A stretch of 60,916 nucleotides of DNA, taken from NCBI RefSeq assembly GCF_023544715.1, contig NZ_JAMJEZ010000015.1, forward strand, positions 1 through 60,916. The letters are read 5' to 3'. The number at the start of each line of letters is the position of its first letter. The first letter of the stretch is position 1. The notes under the pieces were generated by a model. That model made no database searches and was not told the DNA's origin. It saw only the letters and a list, made by a program, of their open reading frames with translations. The DNA is from Pseudomonas eutrophicaquae. GTDB lineage: Bacteria; Pseudomonadota; Gammaproteobacteria; Pseudomonadales; Pseudomonadaceae. A program made the position numbers and the translations under genes. Shown here one piece after another: positions 1 to 7,400 of the stretch.

Positions 1-91
1 TCCACCAAAAAACAGGTGGACACCATGCCGCGATCTGGATGGCGTGAGGAGATGGGTTCGGCGGACGGTTACGCTAACCCTCACACAATCT
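1..91. other. Leader-distal flank of the CRISPR array
   Basis: This is the trailer side of the array, because the array is read leftward. I see no gene in it. It holds two small hairpins: TCCACC/GGTGGA at 1-6 and 15-20, and GGTTA-CGC-TAACC at 67-79. The 11 bases GGTTACGCTAA at 67-77 recur in the leader on the opposite strand. Whatever lies to the left is outside the window. Confidence 0.5.
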
Positions 92-1584
92 CGGTTCATC
101 CCCGCAGGCGCGGGGAACACCGGACGGCTACGAACTGCCGACGCTCGCGGAGCGGTTCATCCCCGCAGGCGCGGGGAACACGCCAGCGCGCCAGTCCCAT
201 GAGCCTTGACTGCCGGTTCATCCCCGCAGGCGCGGGGAACACCGTCCAGACATATCGCCTCGCACGTCGTAACGCGGTTCATCCCCGCAGGCGCGGGGAA
301 CACGAAAGAACCAGCTGACAGAGCAGATGAGGCTACGGTTCATCCCCGCAGGCGCGGGGAACACGGACTGGTCGCCGAACTCGCCGAGATCCTCGACGGT
401 TCATCCCCGCAGGCGCGGGGAACACGACTGAGCGTCGGCATCGCCCAGCACTGTACCCGGTTCATCCCCGCAGACGCGGGGAACACGAAAGAACCAGCTG
501 ACAGAGCAGATGAGGCTACGGTTCATCCCCGCAGGCGCGGGGAACACGCCATCACGCAGAACTCGTTCCTGACCGGTGCCGGTTCATCCCCGCAGGCGCG
601 GGGAACACTCGACCCCAACGGTTACACAGGAAGTGTTAGTCGGTTCATCCCCGCAGGCGCGGGGAACACGCATCGTTATTTCGGTTGCTCTTGCTGGGGG
701 CCGGTTCATCCCCGCAGGCGCGGGGAACACAACTCGTCGATGCGCAGCTTGATCACAACGTCCGGTTCATCCCCGCAGGCGCGGGGAACACCCAGTTTGG
801 CGAAGTGCGCCCATGACTACCCCCGGTTCATCCCCGCAGGCGCGGGGAACACCCGCCTGGAGCAGTTGCTTAGTACCGGCCGCGCGGTTCATCCCCGCAG
901 GCGCGGGGAACACCTCTGGCAAAGGTTGACGATCTGTGGGAGCAGCGGTTCATCCCCGCAGGCGCGGGGAACACCAGGCCCGCTTAGCCGCATACCCTGG
1001 GATTGACGGTTCATCCCCGCAGGCGCGGGGAACACTTGAAAGTAGACAAGAACAGCGACTTCTACGGCGGTTCATCCCCGCAGGCGCGGGGAACACGGGT
1101 GATCGAGGTGCCGCAGCACATCAAGGAGCGGTTCATCCCCGCAGGCGCGGGGAACACGACACCGGCGCCGCCGCCACCGCCCTCGAGGCCGGTTCATCCC
1201 CGCAGGCGCGGGGAACACCTCCCGTCCGCTTTCATCGACATAAGGAACGCCGGTTCATCCCCGCAGGCGCGGGGAACACTTCCACAGGCGCGGGGCGGTG
1301 CCGTCCTGGGGCGGTTCATCCCCGCAGGCGCGGGGAACACTGGTACTTCGCTCCGTTTAGCCGCCGGTCTGACGGTTCATCCCCGCAGGCGCGGGGAACA
1401 CCTCCGCCTTCTGAGTAATGAGCCTCCGCTGGTCGGTTCATCCCCGCAGGCGCGGGGAACACAGACCGGCCCACATGCCGAACATGTCTCGGGCCGGTTC
1501 ATCCCCGCAGGCGCGGGGAACACGCGCCCCTGGCTGACGATCATCCGCGAGATAGCGGTTCATCCCCGCAGGCGCGGGGAACAC
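92..1584 (-). CRISPR. Type I-E CRISPR array, 25 repeats and 24 spacers
   Basis: A 29-bp repeat recurs at an exact 61-bp period from 92 to 1556, with 32-bp spacers. Read on the minus strand it begins GTGTTCCCCGCG and ends GGGGATGAACCG, matching the type I-E repeat class. The GC-rich inverted core CCCCGCG/CGCGGGG forms the hairpin recognised by Cas6e, leaving an 8-nt 5' handle AUGAACCG. The leader lies on the right beside cas2, so transcription runs leftward. All but one of the repeats that I read look identical; the repeat at 458-486 has a G-to-A change in the hairpin loop. The spacer at 304-335 is repeated exactly at 487-518. The open frames across this region are rotations of the repeat and are not genes. 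Confidence 0.98.
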
Positions 1585-1648
1585 ACTTAGCGTAACCATA
1601 TGACTCATAAAGAAAAATATGGCTCCGAAAAATCCACCAACTTTTTTG
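1585..1648 (-). promoter_or_regulatory. CRISPR leader
   Basis: A 64-bp AT-rich stretch lies between the cas2 stop codon and the first repeat, which is where a type I-E leader sits. The leader normally carries the array promoter and directs new spacers to the first repeat. I could not find a good match to the IHF consensus or an unambiguous -35/-10 pair. The sequence next to the repeat contains GGTTACGCTAA on the minus strand. Confidence 0.75.
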
Positions 1649-1948
<300 letters not shown>

Positions 1949-2863
1949 TCACTGGCTCCTGTGGCCAGCATCACCCAAGCTGTCAGGGTTGGGGATAGCA
2001 GGCGGGACCGACTCCACAGGCGCAGGGGGTGGCTGGATGCCCCCGGCGGACAGCACGTCCTCGATCGCGGGAATGATGCGCCGTAACAGCTTGCTGGATC
2101 GAAACATGTCGCGGCAGGCCAGCCGGACTTCACGATCTGGCTGGCGCGGATTTTTCGCAGCAATACGGAAGGCTACAGGCACTACTGTTTCGAATTTGAA
2201 CAAGTCAGCTATGTCATACACGAACGACAAGGGCTTTCCGGTATGAATGAAGCCAACCGCCGGGGCATAGCCGGCGGCCAGGACAGCCGCTTCCGTCAAT
2301 CCGTATAAACAGCTGGTCGCTGCTGACAGACAACGGTTGGGTACATCGGCGCTGTCCCAATCGGTGTAGTCATAGTTGCGCGAGCGCCAGTTGACACCGT
2401 ACTCGCGGGCCAGCTGCTTGTAGATCTCACGCACCCGCGCGCCCTCGATACCCCGCAACTGCTCGACGCTACGGCGCTCCGGCGCTTTCTCTCGAAAGCG
2501 CAGCTCATACATCTTGCGCACCACCTTCAGGCGCAAGTCGTCATCCAGCGCCAGCTTGGCCTGGTACAGCAACCGATCTGCCCGTGCCCCGCCGGGCTGG
2601 CCGCTGGCGTACAGGCGCACCCCGGCCTCGCCAACCCAGACCAGCAGGGTTCCAACAGTCGCGGCCAGCCTGACGGCGGCATGAGAGACACGGGTACCGG
2701 GCTGGAGCATGATGCAGGCCACCGAACCCACCGGGATATGCTTGCGCACCCCGTTCTGGTCAATGACCACAAACGCACCGTCCAGCACGTCAATCTGACC
2801 GTAGTCGATGAACACCATCGAAATACGATCCTTCATCGGCAACGGCTTGAGCGGCGGCAGCAT
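1949..2863 (-). CDS. cas1: CRISPR-associated integrase Cas1, type I-E
   Basis: This is the metal-dependent integrase that inserts new spacers as a Cas1-Cas2 complex. The 304-residue product closely follows the E. coli Cas1 sequence as I recall it. The metal ligands equivalent to E. coli E141, H208, D218 and D221 are visible as E140 (RGIEG), H207 (GFIHTG), D217 and D220 (VYDIAD). The start chosen is the ATG at 2863, giving the usual N-terminus MLPPLKPLPMKDR. It overlaps the cas6e stop by one base (TGATG). An in-frame start further upstream would add 29 residues that overlap cas6e and do not resemble the family. Confidence 0.97.
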   Translation of the reverse strand: MLPPLKPLPMKDRISMVFIDYGQIDVLDGAFVVIDQNGVRKHIPVGSVACIMLQPGTRVSHAAVRLAATVGTLLVWVGEAGVRLYASGQPGGARADRLLYQAKLALDDDLRLKVVRKMYELRFREKAPERRSVEQLRGIEGARVREIYKQLAREYGVNWRSRNYDYTDWDSADVPNRCLSAATSCLYGLTEAAVLAAGYAPAVGFIHTGKPLSFVYDIADLFKFETVVPVAFRIAAKNPRQPDREVRLACRDMFRSSKLLRRIIPAIEDVLSAGGIQPPPAPVESVPPAIPNPDSLGDAGHRSQ

Positions 2864-3480
2864 CAAGCGCTCCCAAGACTCAACAAGCCACACCCGAACG
2901 CCTTGGCTGGACCGATACCGCCCAGCAACGCACCCGCCAGTGCATCGCAATCGCGTACCTGCAGATGCCCTTCGAAGCAGACACGCTGCAATACGATGCC
3001 AAGGCTATGCTTGCGCTGGCAGTTCAGCCGCTCGCTGGCCGTGACTAGCGCACCCAGCACGGCAAAGCCATGGCGCTCGCCCTGACGTGCCAGCCAGTCG
3101 AGCTGTGCTGACTCATCGACCAGTCCATAACGCTTGCGCTCACGGGTCACCGTGGGATTGGCCAGCAGACGAAAGCGAAAGCGCCGATCGGGCTGCAGCA
3201 TGGCGGTCTGATCCATCGCACGGCATTCAGCTGCGCACTGCAGATAACCGGGCAGCGCTTGCAATACCTCCCAGTTTCCCGCCATGGCTGACTGCACCAG
3301 CAGTTGCGGCGTGGCCCAGGCATTGCTGCCGGCTTCCAGTCGCCACAGAAAGCGCGCCGGGCTGTCGTCCGCCCCGCTGACGAACGCGCGGGTCAGCGTG
3401 CGATGCATGTCGTAGGGGTCGGCCAGATCGCGCCGCGCCAGGGCGCTGCGCGGGTCAAGCGTCAGTCGGGTGAGGTGCAT
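2863..3480 (-). CDS. cas6e: crRNA-processing endoribonuclease Cas6e (Cse3/CasE)
   Basis: Cas6e cuts the CRISPR transcript at the base of each repeat hairpin and stays bound to the 3' stem of the crRNA in Cascade. The product has 205 residues. The catalytic His expected near residue 20-26 is present as H26 in YDMHRTLTRAF. The glycine-rich loop near the C-terminus, GGIGPAKAFGCGLLSL, is present. The start lies inside the end of cas5e (26-bp overlap) with AGGAAG upstream, and the stop overlaps the cas1 start. Confidence 0.96.
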   Translation of the reverse strand: MHLTRLTLDPRSALARRDLADPYDMHRTLTRAFVSGADDSPARFLWRLEAGSNAWATPQLLVQSAMAGNWEVLQALPGYLQCAAECRAMDQTAMLQPDRRFRFRLLANPTVTRERKRYGLVDESAQLDWLARQGERHGFAVLGALVTASERLNCQRKHSLGIVLQRVCFEGHLQVRDCDALAGALLGGIGPAKAFGCGLLSLGSA

Positions 3481-4102
3481 GGATCACTTCCTGTTTGACG
3501 AAGCGCGGGCCGAAACGCCGCTCGATGAAGGGGGCGACCGGCTGGTCGAGACGCACGCTGCCTTCGGCGGCATCTTCCAGCAGCAGACGCTGGCTTGCCG
3601 CCGGCTTGTCCAGCAGCGACGGCCAGCCCAGCAGGGCACTGCGCAGATCGGCCTCCTGCAGCGCATCAACCAGCGCCACCGGCTGGCCGGGCACGAAGGC
3701 CTTGCGTCCCAGCGCCAGCGGCCAGTGCGGCGTCAGCAGCGCCTGCTGGATCTGCGCCAGCAGGCGGCGCTCGCCTTCCAGCCCGACCAGAAACACCGCA
3801 TCGGATAGGTAGTAACGCGGGCTGACCACGGTGCGGTTGTGATCCGGCTTGCCGCTGGCGATCAGCACGCCGGTGGCAGTCTGGTAGTCGCGCATCAGCA
3901 CGCCTTCACGGTCGATGCGCACGCCCATGCGCAGGGCGGCCAGATCGTCCACCGGCTCGCTGCGATCACGCCCCAGCGCGGCACACACCAGGCCGAGCAC
4001 CCCGGACTTGGAGGGCTCCAGCTGGGTGTCGCGCTCGTCGAAGCGGCTGGTGGTGCCCCATGACTGCATCGGCCCCTGCAGGCGTAACAGCAAGGTGGCC
4101 AT
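3455..4102 (-). CDS. cas5e: Cascade subunit Cas5e (CasD)
   Basis: Cas5e caps the 5' handle of the crRNA and contacts Cas8e and Cas7 in Cascade. The 215-residue product opens with the family motif LLLRLQGPMQSWGT and continues with the conserved PSKSGVLGLVCAALGRDR. The ATG at 4102 has GGAGG about 9 bases upstream and follows the cas7 stop by two bases. The 3' end overlaps cas6e by 26 bases, which suggests translational coupling. Confidence 0.96.
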   Translation of the reverse strand: MATLLLRLQGPMQSWGTTSRFDERDTQLEPSKSGVLGLVCAALGRDRSEPVDDLAALRMGVRIDREGVLMRDYQTATGVLIASGKPDHNRTVVSPRYYLSDAVFLVGLEGERRLLAQIQQALLTPHWPLALGRKAFVPGQPVALVDALQEADLRSALLGWPSLLDKPAASQRLLLEDAAEGSVRLDQPVAPFIERRFGPRFVKQEVIHAPHPTDA

Positions 4103-4104
4103 GC

Positions 4105-5271
4105 TCAGCCCTCCAGTTCAGCGGCGACCTGCTCGCTGACCCAGCTGGCCAGCGCATCGAGGTTTGCCAGCGCCTCGCCCTTGCCCTGCGGCCAGGCGGT
4201 GCTCAGATCCAGCACCGCCCAGCGATCGCGCGCATCGGCATACACGTTGGCCAGCTTGCCTTCGTGCTCGGCCATCGCCTGCACCGACTGCTCGGTCAGC
4301 GACTTGTCCGCCTGCGGACGTACCGGCGACTCGAAGGCATTGGCCAGGTTGATCGGGCTGGCATGGCGCAGGCACACGCCGACGAAGGCCGGCAGGTTGT
4401 GCGCAGCGAAGGTGTTCTGCTTGCCGGTGGGGATGGCGCGCACCATCGCCTGGGTGAAGGCCTTGAGCGCCGCCAGCGTCAGCTCGCGGTCGCCCTGCAG
4501 ATTGCTGCGCAGCTTGCCGGCATCGACCACGGCATAGCGGTAGAAGGTGGCGGAGTTGAATTCCGTGTAATTGATCATGGCCGCACCGCTCTCATCCGGG
4601 CGCAGAGCCTCATCCACGGCCGTGAAGTAGTCGAATTCGCGCTCGACCTTATGAGTGCTGATGGCATGCGCGACCTGGCAGGCAGCGTACTGGTTGGCCG
4701 ATCGCAGATCAGCCAGCATTCGACCAAACAGCGCAATATCGACTGCCCGGCTGCGTGCCAGGCAGGCCAGAGTGTCCTTCTTCAAAGCGTCTGGAATGTC
4801 GGTGGGCTTGATCTTCTTCTTGCCAGCGAGAGCCAGCAGACTCTCTGCATGCTCGGCAATCACGGCTCGGAAACTTTCAACCTCTGTAGCAGACACAAAT
4901 AACAGATAAGAAAGCGCCTTCTCACCGGAGTCTTCCTTATCAGCTGCCTTGTCTTGCTCATCCGACTTCTTCTTGCTCTTGGCTGACAACTTCACCACTT
5001 CATTGAAAAGCGAACAGTCCTGCAGCCCAATGGCTTTCAGCTCCGTTTCCAGCAGGCGATCCAGATAACGGGTACGCACACCGATAACCTCATTCCCCAG
5101 CAGATCGCTGCTCTTGAACCAGTCCCGCACATTTTTTTTCTGGCACTGGCTGCTGACCCGCGCCCGGCGATAGCCACCGAACAGCGCATCCTTGGGCGCG
5201 CCGGTGTCATCGCGGTTGAGGTTGGACGGGGCGAAGTTCTGGATCAGGTGAAATTCGACGAACAGACTCAT
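4105..5271 (-). CDS. cas7e: Cascade backbone subunit Cas7e (CasC/Cse4)
   Basis: Six copies of Cas7e form the helical filament along the crRNA spacer. The start at 5271 gives 388 residues beginning MSLFVEFHLIQNFAPSNLNR, the usual N-terminus, with AGGGA upstream; a frame extending to 5328 adds 19 unrelated residues. The C-terminal half has the conserved KQNTFAAHNLP and VRPQADKSL segments. The central part is markedly less GC-rich than the ends: about 45% in the 60 bases at 4861-4920 against about 72% at 4141-4200. It also carries a Lys-rich insert (around residues 120-135) with runs such as KSKKKSDEQDKAADK. Confidence 0.96.
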   Translation of the reverse strand: MSLFVEFHLIQNFAPSNLNRDDTGAPKDALFGGYRRARVSSQCQKKNVRDWFKSSDLLGNEVIGVRTRYLDRLLETELKAIGLQDCSLFNEVVKLSAKSKKKSDEQDKAADKEDSGEKALSYLLFVSATEVESFRAVIAEHAESLLALAGKKKIKPTDIPDALKKDTLACLARSRAVDIALFGRMLADLRSANQYAACQVAHAISTHKVEREFDYFTAVDEALRPDESGAAMINYTEFNSATFYRYAVVDAGKLRSNLQGDRELTLAALKAFTQAMVRAIPTGKQNTFAAHNLPAFVGVCLRHASPINLANAFESPVRPQADKSLTEQSVQAMAEHEGKLANVYADARDRWAVLDLSTAWPQGKGEALANLDALASWVSEQVAAELEG

Positions 5272-5299
5272 GACATCCCTCTCAGGGTTGGCGGGCCGC

Positions 5300-5845
5300 T
5301 CAGGCGGCCGGGCTCGGGTTCTGGGCAAGTGGGTTCAGGGCAAGGTAGAAGGCACGCGCCCACTGCTGGCGGATGCGGTCGCGCCAGTCCGGGTCGGCAT
5401 AGGGGTTGAGCAGCACGCGCAGGTCATCCAGCAGCGCGGCGTAGTCGATGGTCTTCTCGTCAGCGGCCAGCAGGCTGATGATCTGGCGCAGGTAATCCAT
5501 CAGGTTTTCGGCATCGGCGGCCAGCAGGGCGACGAAGCGTTTCTCGATGCTGGCGCTGCCGCGCTCACGCATCAGCTGGCCGAGTGCGGTGGCCAGCGTG
5601 GTGCTGCCCTGCTTCGGATGGCGGGCATACAGCGCCGCCACCGCATACAGCGCGCGGCGCTGGCTGGAGCTGGCGCTGCAGTCGGCCGGCACGAAGCGTT
5701 CGACCCAGGGATAGGCCGGCGGCCAGCAACCCGGCTCGAACGCCAGACTGCGGCGCAGGGTGGCGCGCGCGGCGCTGTCACGCTCGAAGGCCTCGCGCAG
5801 GTGGTTGATGAAGGCCTGGGAATAGCCGGTTTCAGTGCTGCTCAT
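5300..5845 (-). CDS. cse2: Cascade small subunit Cse2 (Cas11/CasB)
   Basis: Cse2 forms a dimer in the belly of Cascade that stabilises the R-loop. The product has 181 residues and is mainly helical, with an Arg-rich C-terminal region (DWRDRIRQQWARAFYLAL). The start chosen is the ATG at 5845, which overlaps the end of cse1 by 14 bases. The frame stays open upstream inside cse1, but that upstream translation is Pro/Arg-rich and looks like a shadow. The gap to cas7e is 28 bases. The family is defined by position and fold more than by sequence motifs. Confidence 0.92.
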   Translation of the reverse strand: MSSTETGYSQAFINHLREAFERDSAARATLRRSLAFEPGCWPPAYPWVERFVPADCSASSSQRRALYAVAALYARHPKQGSTTLATALGQLMRERGSASIEKRFVALLAADAENLMDYLRQIISLLAADEKTIDYAALLDDLRVLLNPYADPDWRDRIRQQWARAFYLALNPLAQNPSPAA

Positions 5846-7400
5846 CGACAGCCTCCTCCTTGCTGTGGTCGGGTTGCGCGACTTGCTTGAGTTTGTTGCA
5901 GATGCCCTGGAATTTCGGCCACTGCTGCGCCTCGGCGCGCAGCGCGCGTGCGGTGCGGCCCAGCACGCCCTGCAACTGATCCCACCAGGCGCGTGCCGCT
6001 GCCAGCTGCACACCGGCCCAGTGCCGCACCAGCGCATCGCCGTCGCCACTGGCTTCCAGCGCCAGCAGTTGCGGCAGGCCACGTTCAGCGATGGCAAAGA
6101 AGGCGGGGGTGGCTCCGCTGGCGTCCAGCAGGGCGCGGGCGCGGGAACGGGTGTCCTTGTGCTCCGGGTCGGGCATGCTGGTGGCCAAGGCAGCCACACC
6201 GTAGCCACACAACTTGGTGTGCAACGTTTCAAGCTCTTCCAAGCAGTCACGGATATGGCTGGCAATCTCGGCAGAGATCAACGCCTGCTTTGGCAACCGC
6301 AACGATTCACTCCGCCACCTCAACAGCGCCGCAACACGTTTGGGATTACACGTCACTCCAGCTACCAACAGAGACTGCCACCCCACTTCATCCCCGCGAG
6401 CGCGGTGCAGGCTGCTAGCCCACCCCAGCACCGTGGCGGGATGGCCCATTTTGCGGTCGGGATCGGGCAATAAAGCTGGTAGATCTCGCCAGAACGCACG
6501 CCCACCCTCAAACCGCAACCGTACTGGATCAGGGCTACCTGCTCGCCAGCTAGCCATGGGGTCAGGTGCCATGACGTCCTCGGTCAATCCCAAGCCTTCG
6601 CAAAAGTGCAGCCACTGAATGGAGTCACCATCCTGAGGTCGTAGCAACACAGCTCGGGTAGGACGGGTGTAGCGGTCATTAGGCCCAGAAGCCAATGTCG
6701 CTGCAGCCAGAAGGTCAGCACGAGTGGTAATTGGCCTTTCCCAGCTTGGGAGATCATCCACTCGGCCCGCTGGGTGCAAGGCAAGACACAATGTTTGCTG
6801 CAGGGTATGTCCCAATGGCAGCACCGCTGCCGTATTAGCCAGTGGCCCAGCCTTATCCGCATCACGCAGACACTTAACAAGCCCAGGCGGAACAAACTGC
6901 AGGTACCCGAGTAGCGTCCGCACAGCGAAGGCAGGAGAGATAGACACAGGGAGTGTGTCCACCGAGTGATCAAGTACTGCTGCGTTATTGCCACTGGCAC
7001 TGGCCAGCGACACCTGCGTCCAGGGCTTGAGCTTGTCGCGCGTTTCCTCCAGCTGCGCCAGCGCCGCCACCTGCATGAACGGCTGCTCGGGATGGAACAG
7101 CCAGAAATGCTCGCGCCATTGCTGCAAGTAGCGGGCAATCGCCTCCTGCGGCAGCCCCTCACGGAACCAGGCCGCACGCTCACGATCTTTCCAGCGCCCA
7201 AGCTGGCAGCTCAGCGCGCGGTGGGTGATCGCCAGCAGCAGCCGGTATTGCGCCACCAGACTCGGCGGCGCGGTTTCCGCCAGCGAGTGAATCTCGCTGG
7301 CGCGCTGGAAAGCCTCCAGCAGCCCGACCTCGCACACCCGGCCATCCAGCAGGCGCACGGGCAGCCAGGGTTCATCCAGCAGGTTGAATCGAGGACTCAT
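5832..7400 (-). CDS. cse1: Cascade large subunit Cse1 (Cas8e/CasA)
   Basis: Cse1 recognises the PAM and recruits Cas3. The 522-residue product starts with the family-typical FNLLDEPWLPVRLLDG and has its expected place between cas3 and cse2. Two tandem ATGs exist at 7403 and 7400. The ribosome-binding GAGGAGGA is almost touching the first and better spaced for the second, so 7400 is used. That start overlaps the cas3 stop by one base (TGATG). The middle (about 6190-7020) is lower in GC (55-62% in sampled 60-base blocks) than the 3' part (about 77% at 5941-6000), so the gene looks mosaic. Confidence 0.95.
   Translation of the reverse strand: MSPRFNLLDEPWLPVRLLDGRVCEVGLLEAFQRASEIHSLAETAPPSLVAQYRLLLAITHRALSCQLGRWKDRERAAWFREGLPQEAIARYLQQWREHFWLFHPEQPFMQVAALAQLEETRDKLKPWTQVSLASASGNNAAVLDHSVDTLPVSISPAFAVRTLLGYLQFVPPGLVKCLRDADKAGPLANTAAVLPLGHTLQQTLCLALHPAGRVDDLPSWERPITTRADLLAAATLASGPNDRYTRPTRAVLLRPQDGDSIQWLHFCEGLGLTEDVMAPDPMASWRAGSPDPVRLRFEGGRAFWRDLPALLPDPDRKMGHPATVLGWASSLHRARGDEVGWQSLLVAGVTCNPKRVAALLRWRSESLRLPKQALISAEIASHIRDCLEELETLHTKLCGYGVAALATSMPDPEHKDTRSRARALLDASGATPAFFAIAERGLPQLLALEASGDGDALVRHWAGVQLAAARAWWDQLQGVLGRTARALRAEAQQWPKFQGICNKLKQVAQPDHSKEEAVDEQH

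Noticed and set aside
16-1590. Several open frames across the CRISPR array with repeated [16 protein letters not shown] and FIPAGAGNT peptides
   Set aside because: They are the three frames of the 29-bp repeat, rotated by the 61-bp period. They have no ribosome-binding sites and are not proteins.
1585-1648. IHF site in the CRISPR leader
   Set aside because: I looked for the WATCAA-N4-TTR pattern on both strands and found no acceptable match, so none is claimed.
5846-6265. N-terminal extension of cse2 running into cse1
   Set aside because: The extra 140 codons are Pro/Arg/Cys-rich and lie in another frame of the well-supported cse1 gene; the normal Cse2 length is reached from 5845.
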